Part shown: positions 55,123-64,000 of the stretch, piece by piece | How the letters are laid out: every line of letters starts with the position of its first letter | Numbering within the stretch: position 1 is the stretch's first letter | NCBI RefSeq assembly: GCF_000247815.1 | Contig: NC_021677.1 | Coordinates: forward strand, 46,474,864-46,538,863 | Reading direction: 5' to 3' | DNA length: 64,000 nucleotides | DNA from: Ficedula albicollis | Taxonomy: Eukaryota > Chordata > Aves > Passeriformes > Muscicapidae | Notes under the pieces: model-generated | The model's database searches: none | Told to the model about the DNA's origin: nothing | Seen by the model: the letters and a program-made list of their open reading frames with translations, nothing else | Translations under genes and position numbers: made by a program

Positions 55123-58100
55123 CTGGAAAAATCAACCAATAAATACATTACTTACAACTGGGCTTATCTTCTCACCCCCATTTCTTAACTTCAGGTTTGA
55201 CCACGTCTCTGAGTGAAAAGGTATGAGTTCACTATTCAGAGGGCTTGCTGACTGCACATTAAATCTACCCCAAACTTGCATGTGATCCCATTGTAACTAT
55301 TAAACAGAGTGGTGATCTATGTCACCAAGCCATACTTGTGCTTGTGTATGCATGATACCTTTGATGTTGGCCTCACCAATTCCCTGTTAATTCTGTAGAG
55401 AGCAGTTAGATTTCATTACAAAGGATCTGTGAAAGCAGGTGCAACACCACAATTTTGAAGCAACAGAAAGGGATGAGCTGACAGCTGAGGAGTGGGGAAG
55501 CACAAGGAATACCTGAGCAAGTACAGAAGATAACATTTGGTCATTTCTATTTGTCAAGAAAGATTTTAAAGTTTGAGAAAGTGTTGGGGGACAAACTGCT
55601 GCAATTAAGAAACAACAACAAAAAAGAAACTAACATTTCATTGAAGCACCAACTTATTTGCATCCTTGACCACTGTCACTTTAATATAAGCAAAAATTAT
55701 CAACTGGCTGCTGTTATTCTTAAATTGGTTTCAGAATCCATCATGAACAGTCAACTGACAGATGGCAAGTTACAGAGACAGAACAAAATATGATCCTTTT
55801 ATAACTATATTCACTTGCTTCACACACAACAGCTCGGCTGCTATGGAAATGCAGGTATCTATGACAACAGTAAACAACCCCACAACGGCCACTGAATAAG
55901 CTGAAAAGAACATCTGCCCCAGCAAAGCGTCCCAGCTGCCCTGGGGCGCAACTTGCTAATCGTGCAGTGATGCCGTGTGACAGAGAAAGCCGCCTGTGCC
56001 ATGTCCAAATAAATGAAGTGTGCAATTGAAGCAGACATAAAAACGCACACCCTGGCTGACTGCTGCCTCTGTGCTGCTAAACTGAATGACTAATGAGTAT
56101 GCATTTGTTGTTTGGGGTTGGGGGTTTTTTCAGCTTGTCAGTATTTATACCAAATTACATACCAAAAAAATTAATTTACTACTAATAGCTTCATGGCACT
56201 TTATTTTGGCTATTATGACAGAAAATTACTTACCACTGTTAAAAATATCTGTATTTTTGACCTTTATATATTTCAAATCTATTCCCAGTAATGTGATGTG
56301 GTATAAAGCCCTGTAATTTACTAACAATACAAGTGACGTAGACAGGATTTCAAAATCTGTTTAAGCCAAACAGGAATTCACTTGACAGAATTAAAAAAAG
56401 GGACTTTTTATTAGTCTAAGTATGTACTACTTTTCTGTGAATAGCTGCAAACACTCTTCTAAAGGCTACTACTCTATTATTCAATTGCTAAAACAGGAAA
56501 CAGAGGAACTGTGTAGTGGGTGTCAAACTGAAGCTGAAGCAGCAGCAGCATACTTAGTATAAAAGATGCCTGTGTCTTCTGGACAGGTCAACATTTTCCA
56601 AAGAAAAAGCAGCGTTAACAACTTATGTTCATCTTCAAGTCTGAAGATACCTCAAAGGCAGCATTCCTGCCGCAATTACGTATGCTGAAAATGCCATTTC
56701 CCAACAGCTTCATTCCCAAATATGTGCCATGTTGCAAGACTGGATCCTCACACCACACAGCAAGTGCGTGCCTTCAAACTAAAGAGGAATAATCTATCTC
56801 ATGTTAAAAAGCAAGACAAAAGAGCAAAGAAGCCTGAGAAATAAAGACAAACCAAACCAGAATTCTTCCCTCTTTTTCATACAATAAAATCAGGAGATCG
56901 TTAAAGTTGAATTTAGTGTAGTGTAATTCATACAGCCAACTTCAGCACTGGTTTATTGGCTGTTCCTGAATTTAATTTTGTTTTAGTTCAGCGGATGACA
57001 CTGTAGTAAAATATGAATTTTGCTACTAAAAGAATAAAAAAACAATACTAGGAAAAGTGCATTTCCTGATGACTTTGGGTTTTGTTTGTGTAACAAACTC
57101 TGTGATTTGAGATAAAATTGATGCAACCAGTTTCTGTAGAAAGGTGTGTTCTTAGCCTTTGGATCACTAATGGTACCACAGTGCTCCTGCAGTGACGTAA
57201 GACATGAACATGAGCTGCTCACGACACAGGACTGCACCTGCAGCAGCTGTCTCCTGAAGAACAGCCATGTCTCAAGCCCATCCACGCCTGCTATGGTGCC
57301 TAGCTCTGTTCCTGTTGGCATATTCTTGAAGAAACCAAACAGCTATTCCATAATGCCTTGGTAGAGGTAAGAGAGCTTGGAGGCATGCATGAATGGTGGT
57401 GTCAGTAGGATCCAGGAAAACGTGCTTTGGGTTTTCCTACTGCAATGAAAAAAGAAGAAGGAGCAACTGGTGCACAAGTGAGACAAGGGCCGAGGGCCAG
57501 GTGTCTGAGCCCACACAAAGAGGCAGATTGAAAATCCGGCACATTCTTTTGCAGCATTTCCATCAATTTGGAGGCATTCTCATGAGCAGTGTGTCAAGAA
57601 AAGCCAAGAAGTAGCCATAAGGAGCAGCACCAAAGGCATGGGACTGAAGGGCACCTTTGTTGGGACTGGCACTTTTGGCTTTGGCGGGCACTGGTCCCCA
57701 CCAGTGCCCCCACGCTGGTGGCCCTTTCCTCATTGCTGTCCTTCTGAAGTCTCTTCCATGTGGATGCTCCCATTTGTAGCTCTAAGGCCTGACCTTGCTT
57801 ACTGCTGCATCTCCACCACCTGGCAAAGGGATCTTGTCCCTTCTACCTGGCCTGTGTTTGTGAAGCTGTGGATTTCAGAATTGCTATCTTGGCCCTGCCG
57901 AAGTCTGCGATCAACACAAAGTTGAAGTTATTAACAGTGGGTGGTTAGTGAAACATGATTGCAGGAATATCCTTCCCTAGGAAACCAGGTTAAAAATAAC
58001 TACATAAGAATTTTGGAATAAAGAAAATTAAGTATTTAAATTAATGCATTCTGGTTGCTTTTTTTGCTAATTCAAGTAAATAGTGAAATGACTGCATATG

Positions 58101-58533
58101 CGAACTGCTAATTCTTCATCAGTGGAAAGCAGATGTCCAGCCTTCCCTGTGAAAGAGGGAAGGAATAAGGAAGAAAAGGAAGAATTGCAGGTGTTGTACA
58201 AAGAAGTAAGAGTATATCAAAGTCTCAAACAGGCAACACTGGAGAGTGATACGAAAATAATGACAAAAATCGCCAGCAGCCACAGTTATTCCTAACAAAC
58301 ACCTGCAGTCTGGCTATGCATTTGGTGCTTCACACTACTGTCTGAAGTTTCAGTGCTTGGCCCCTCATGCACCAAGGGTCCATCACAAGGTACCAGAAAG
58401 GACCTGTAAGAAACCTTAAGCACTTACAAGATCTTGTAAGGTATGAAAGGCATCAAGGGGCTGGAATGAAAAGTATCAAGGGGCTGGAATGGAAGGCAGT
58501 ACAGCTGCAGTACCTCCCCCTGCAGTGTGAGCC

Positions 58534-58625
58534 TGCTGGTGTTTTGACCAGCATTGCTCTCAAAAAGAAAACTTCTTTGCTGCTGGTGTTTTGACCAGCA
58601 TTGCTCTCAAACACAAAACTTCTTT
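58534..58625. repeat. 47-bp tandem duplication, two copies
   Basis: TGCTGGTGTTTTGACCAGCA begins at 58534 and again at 58581 (47-bp period), each copy followed by TTGCTCTCAAA and an AAACTTCTTT segment. The core GCTGGTGTTTTGACCAGC is itself an imperfect palindrome (GCTGGT and ACCAGC arms with a 6-base loop), so each copy could form a hairpin. Just before it, AAGTATCAAGGGGCTGGAAT-like sequence is also partly duplicated (58455-58495). Confidence 0.85.
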
Positions 58626-61232
58626 TCATGAAGATGATACCAATGCTGGTATGAACCTCATGGCAGTTCTGTTTGCTGCATTTTAGATTCACACCCCTTG
58701 TCAGCAGTCTTCAGCAGTGAACACCAAATTTGTAAACAGCACCTAGCTCTTTCAGTGAGAAAATAACCTACAATTTATCACTCTGTGGAATTACATCTAT
58801 GCATATTGTCAAGACGTACTTTGAGCTGAATTTTGTTTTGTATGTTACCTGTATAGATCAGAATCTGTCCTGCATAGACAGACATGTGATGTGGCGAAAT
58901 GGTAGGCATGAAATATTTAGCATGAGATTACATACAAGCAATGCAGAGGATAGCCCTCAGGTAGCAGACTCTTTATTCAAAAACTAATTAAAATCAGACT
59001 GAGAAAGCCTGATGTGACAGCTGTTCTTTTCTATGTTGTGATCTCTGATCAGAGGTCATTTTGTAGAAAGTGATTCATAGTAATTCATATTATTTTGATA
59101 TTATTTTAAACTTTGATCTGGTTTCATCAAACCCTTCAAATCCATCCCCTTCCAATTAAATAAAAATTAGGATAACATAGTGCCCTCTTGGTTGTGCAAA
59201 AGGATATTTATCTTTACAGCTATACTATAAGGTTTTAAAGAAAACAGCAGCTAAAGCAGTTCAGAGCAACCATGGCCTGAATTTTCCAGCACAGATGCCT
59301 AGAGAGAGGCACTTAAGATGCATATTTAGGTATTAATAAAATGTTACAGCCAACTGACATTAAAAATGTAGCTAGTAAATAAACTGCACCATCTGTACAC
59401 TATAACCATAGCTATGTTATCTCATCAGGAAGGAATTTATAAGATCTTTTAATTTAAAGTTACTACATCTAAAATAGAACTATTTTTGTAAAGTATTTCA
59501 CTTTACCATTCAGTATGCTAGTTTTTGGCCCATTCTACTTCTGCCTCAGCATCCTCCACTGCTTTTTCCTATTTGTGTGTTCCTAGTGTAGATGGAATAC
59601 CTAAAACCTAGTGCCATTGTACTCAAAAGGCAGAAGTTCAGATTACCCCTTGTCTACAAATCAGCCTTTTAACTCCCTCTCTGCCTTGCTTTCTACCACA
59701 ACCCATTCCTAAACTGTTTTTGTTATTTGATATTTTCGATTTGCATCAGTAGTAAAATGGTGCAAAAGCAACATTGTCTTCCATTTTTTACGTTCAGGCT
59801 TATTAAACCACAACAGAGCAAATAGCAGCTTGCCCCTGTTTAACTTGTCTGTTAACAGACATGCTTTTCCCCTTCCCACATCATGATGGTATAAGTCAGG
59901 TCAAAAACACAGAGAATAATGAACAGAGTGGAGGTTTTTTCCCATTTGCTTTTTTTTCTTTTCTATTTTTAATTTATTTTGCCTAATGATGGAATAAGAA
60001 TATAGCTGTAAAAATAAAGTTGCAACGTGCAAGACAGAACGAAATACCTGAAGAGAATTGTAAGTACTGTAACTCTGTCAAACTCCTTGGTGTGGGATGC
60101 CACTGAGTCCACTTCTGAAATATTTTAAATAAGGTTGAGAAGTTCTCTTAAAATAAAGAGAATACTTGTGGAAGTGTACAGCAAACCAGTAGGATTCAGA
60201 ACCAAGATCTTGGGAAGAAACAAGAAATTATATTCATATCGCAACAACAGTGCACGAAAGACCACGCATGAGAATTCTGGAAGGTATACAATAGAGGCCA
60301 GGAGGAAGCAATTTCATTAGCAATGCCAAGTTACAGTGGAGCATCTCCCACTCCTTTAAACAGATCTAGTATGAGACATAGAAGAAGAAAGGCACAGGTC
60401 TAAATGAAGTAATAATTTTTCCTATTTAAGTTCATTTCCAGCACGGCCAAGTAAGCTATGGCACAAGTATCATAAGAAATCTAATTTCAAAAAATACAGA
60501 ATATTTCTACCAGAAATCTTCTTCCCGCTCCTCTATTTTGTTACATTTGTATTGTCATGAAGCAACACATACGATTTCCATTCTCTAACAAGTTTTCATC
60601 TGAAAAATTTTATCAGCTGAAAAAATGTAAACCAAGCATACAGTTACAATGTATTCTCATTAAAAATACTAGAGTTAATAAAAAGAATGGTAGTAGAAAG
60701 AATTACGGTAGGTCTTATACATGCACTAACTCAAAGAGGTTCATCTATCATTCAGAAAGCTGTGGGAAACCAAAGCACTCTAATTTTTCATCTCAGGAGT
60801 AAAGATTAAAATCATTTAACTGTTAAAAGACAGACTCACAACACTGATAAGTCATTTTACCAGTGCAAAATAAAAATATTTTAAGAGACACCTCAAAAAA
60901 GAGAGATGACATACACATCTTACACATAAAGATGATGCATTATAGCACATACTCTCCTTAAAAGCAGGGTGGAGATTTTTGCTTTGGTTTTGTTCCTTTA
61001 TTTTAAAATTGTTTTTTCATTTTGATGCATATTACTGGCAAGATTAACTTTCAGTGCACAAGGATGTGAAAATAAAATTTACCAATCATGAAGGCAACAG
61101 TAAAGTTTTTGACTCCATCCAGCCTGTGCAGCTTGGAATACTGAAGAGAGAACAACAGCTAGAGAAAGAAAACACTGGCCAGTGAGCTAGCACAGAAGAG
61201 AGAAACAATTTGGTGTTGCATCATGTACTTAC

Positions 61233-61290
61233 CTAGGTTTTGATCAGGAATTTCAACCATCTTCTTAACTGATTGCTGCAGCCTCAGCTT
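61233..61290 (-). other. candidate alternative FOXN3 exon (58 nt, unproven)
   Basis: On the minus strand, a CTCCCACTGTAG acceptor-like site is followed by 58 nt ending AACCTAG at the near-perfect donor GTAAGTAC. Read from its ATG (61258-61260, in a good context AAGAAGATGG), it gives MVEIPDQNL and leaves one G, which is the phase the 66-nt exon needs (G plus AT gives Asp). As a first exon it would start a FOXN3 form lacking the forkhead domain. As an internal exon after a phase-1 exon it would instead read to a TAA within the exon. A donor match this good is expected about once or twice by chance in a window of this size, so support is weak. Confidence 0.22.
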
Positions 61291-64000
61291 CTACAGTGGG
61301 AGACGTGATTGTGAGGGCTGTAACTCCTTGCAGTCTTTCAGGTTACAAACTTTTTTTTTTTTTTGACTGAAGAATACACATACACATAAACACACATGCT
61401 CTTTGAACCCAGTTATGCAGATGTGTGTTATCTCTGGGACATCAAGGTCATCATTGCTCAACCTGTCATAATGTTCCTGCCACTAAGAATAGGTTTCCCT
61501 TCCAGCAAAGTGGGAGAATGGCTGGCAGAAGTCCTCTATAAAATTGTGACCAGGAGGCAGTCCTCTACAAAACTCTCACCATTCAAGACCAAATAAACCA
61601 TACCCTATATTGTCACATACTAGTGTTTTTCTAAGCACTCATTTCCTTCTCATTCCTATTTCGAAATACATTTGTGCCCACCAGGCACTGAGAACCAAGT
61701 ACCTCTTTCAGTCCAGCAAGCACAGGACGTGCCAGCTAGAAAAGACCCAATGCACCTCCCTTAGCCTGAGTGACTTGAGGAAAGGCAGTCCCCCTGCCTC
61801 CCTCAACCACTACAGTTTCCTGCAGTTCTGCAGGAAAAGGTGGCTTCCGGGTACCTTCACCACAAGATGAGTCTTCAGGAGGGCTTCACCCAAATATCCT
61901 AACTGTTGGAACGACTGTGACACAATCCACACGAAGGACAAAGCAAGGGAAAGCCCGGGGAAGTGAACCCAACATATAAGCTCCCCACTGGTTCCACGAT
62001 CCAGAAAGCAAAGGGGCAAATATCAGATAAACATGAAAACAACAGTGAGAAGGGTATTTCAGGGATCTGAAGAAAAAAATGTTTCAGTTAATGATGAGAA
62101 AAAGGTCAAGCATGTGACATGCCAACGAAAGCTCTGTATATAGCGTAAGAGCCAAATGCAGTCTAAAACCAAAGTAAGCACAAAAAAGGTGAACAAAAAA
62201 TCTAGCAGCTAAAATAGCTGTGTGCTAATAACACAGGCAGACTGCCATAATGGAAGAGGAACTCAAAGCACTAGTGCTATTACAGGAAAATTCACAAACA
62301 GGGTGAAACAGCAATTATTAGTGAAACAAGTGTCAAAAGATCTGTGCTTTTCAAAGAAAATACAGATTTTATATGATAGGATACTGTTATGCAATAAAGA
62401 AAGAGCAGACTTCAGAAATAGAATAGAAAAGAAAATGTTTGGAAATGCTGTGGACAGATGGTCAAAGAATATTTCTAAGAGAGACTCTGGGCCTGCTCTT
62501 GACTTCTTACACCAGATATAGATCTGGATACAGCTCTGCATCATTAAAGAAATGGGAATTACGTCAACAAGGGAGACTAACTTCACAGTACAGATTGGAG
62601 AACAAATGCTATTAACCATGGTAAGACCAGTTATTCCTGGATGTGACAGCTGACAAGTTTCTTTATCCATGTTGCTGAATGAACAAGAATAGATTCTATT
62701 CTGCTCTTTATGTTAAATAACAAGGATGACTCTGGAATGGGGGACCATGCAGTGATTCAGTTTAGATTAAGTGGGTAGGATAACAGCAAGCCTAATTTTG
62801 TTTAAGATCTATTATTTTGGAAGAGCAAGTTCTCATGAACTAAATGCTTCCTGTGGAACCTGTGGAAAACAGACTGGACTAAGGAACTCTATACCTCAGC
62901 CTGGGAAAAGTTTCTGCAAGCCACTGGACCAAACCTGTATCTGGAGAAAAGCAGGTATGATGCACTTTTTGAAAATAAAACCACAAAACCTTAAAAAAAC
63001 CAAGCTGAACAACCAAAAGGACATGGAAACTGACTTTAAAACAGAAAGCAGAGAGCCTGGCTCGCACAGTTAAGCAAAACAAAGGCAGACAGGAAGTAAG
63101 ACTATCAATATGAATTAACTATGGGATGCAGGGGTAAAAAGCAAAGTAGAAGAACTATTAAGTTTAAAGATAATTTCAGTAAAGCAACACTGGCTGAAGA
63201 CGAGACTGGCAATCAGAACACTTCTAGTAAACTCTTCTAACAGGAGCTGAAACAAAGCAAAAGGTCTGCATGTGAAGTTTCAGAAGTATTTACAGTGCGT
63301 TGCTGCTCACAATGTGGCACGGGAAGGGACTCCTAGAAGCTGCCTTCCAAACTGCTTCTCTAGGGCAGATAAGCTCTCTGCAAAATGATGACAGAGAGGG
63401 AAAGAGCACATAACACAGTCATGAAGTCATGCCAGTGAAAATCTATTTGCACAAAGGCTTATCTACACAAACCTGCAGAAGCACCAGGATGTCTGACATT
63501 CCAGGACCAGACTTGCACCACTTAATATCAGAGGTGACTTACAATAGGCTTAGGGGCTGTGCTCTGGGCACACAGAATCCATGTCTGTCAGCTTCCAGCA
63601 TGCTTTGTGCCCTGAGCTGCTCAACGCAGGCAGGATGGCTGAAGATCATTGGCTGTCTGCACTTGGAGGAGACAATTCCTGAGCTGGAGCCTCACACCAA
63701 TGCAGAATGGTGACACGAGCCACAGCTCTCATATGCTGCCAGCCTGAGCCCTGGCAGAAGGCTTAAGCATGTAAGGAAGACTCCTGGTGCAATCAAGAGG
63801 AGTTGGCCAAGAGCTACTCCAGTAGCACTTGAGCCATGGCATTTACAAAGAAAAGCCAGTGGGCAAACTCTGCGAGACCTGGCTTGCAAATGGTGTCACC
63901 TCTCCTATGGCATTCTGCGCCTACTCCATTCCCTCGTCTACTTTCCTCTGCATGACAGCAGAGCAGATCCAGACAGGAAGGTGCAGAGAGGTGCCAGCAG

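Larger units (their letters stand above)
55123..64000 (-). other. FOXN3: FOXN3 intron upstream of the cassette exon (continues beyond the window)
   Basis: At least 8.9 kb of intron. None of the forkhead-domain exons can be found here on either strand, so they lie further upstream, past 64000. A GC-richer patch at about 57140-57920 and one tandem duplication (58534-58625) stand out. One candidate alternative exon (61233-61290) is listed separately. The rest shows no recognisable gene. Confidence 0.75.

Noticed and set aside
62222..62670. Overlapping frames of 99 codons (plus) and 135 codons (minus)
   Set aside because: Neither shows a recognisable domain or splice structure. The minus frame is low-complexity hydrophobic and appears random.
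55123..64000. Search for the FOXN3 forkhead-domain exons
   Set aside because: No segment on either strand matches the conserved forkhead helices or the linker just before the cassette exon, so these exons lie outside the window.

Overview
This is vertebrate nuclear DNA, most likely from a bird or another sauropsid. It is AT-rich, has no operon-like gene packing, has spliced exons with GT/AG borders, and carries tails of the CR1 LINE family, including one ending in the typical TATGATTCTAT-type terminus. The only protein-coding gene I can support is the 3' part of FOXN3 (forkhead box N3, CHES1), on the minus strand. Three coding exons are visible: 55057-55122 (66 nt, an in-frame cassette), 43912-44020 (109 nt) and 33144-33690 plus a stop codon at 33141-33143. 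Together they encode about 240 C-terminal residues. The exons for the N-terminus and the forkhead DNA-binding domain must lie beyond position 64000.

Layout, low to high coordinates. Positions 1 to about 26130 are the region downstream of FOXN3. I find no gene there, only short local tandem duplications, one old CR1 fragment, and a 1431-bp direct tandem duplication (22307-25168) that looks identical between copies, with a 173-bp tandem duplication at its right edge. About 26130-33140 reads as a roughly 7-kb FOXN3 3' UTR. It has a good distal poly(A) signal, a Pumilio-type element close to it, several internal poly(A) hexamers, a CR1 tail, and an anomalous 113-nt poly-C run (poly-G in the transcript) between duplicated flanks. 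Positions 33691-43911, 44021-55056 and 55123-64000 are FOXN3 introns, with more short tandem duplications and no second gene.

The three exons join with consistent phases. The 66-nt exon can be skipped without changing frame, which matches the known 22-residue difference between FOXN3 isoforms. A candidate extra exon at 61233-61290 has a strong donor and the phase needed to splice to the 66-nt exon. It could start a FOXN3 form without the forkhead domain, or act as a stop-containing exon, but it is unproven.

I found no mobile gene cluster, CRISPR array, defence system or new multi-gene system. The remaining open reading frames are short, overlap on both strands, and have no family features I recognise.
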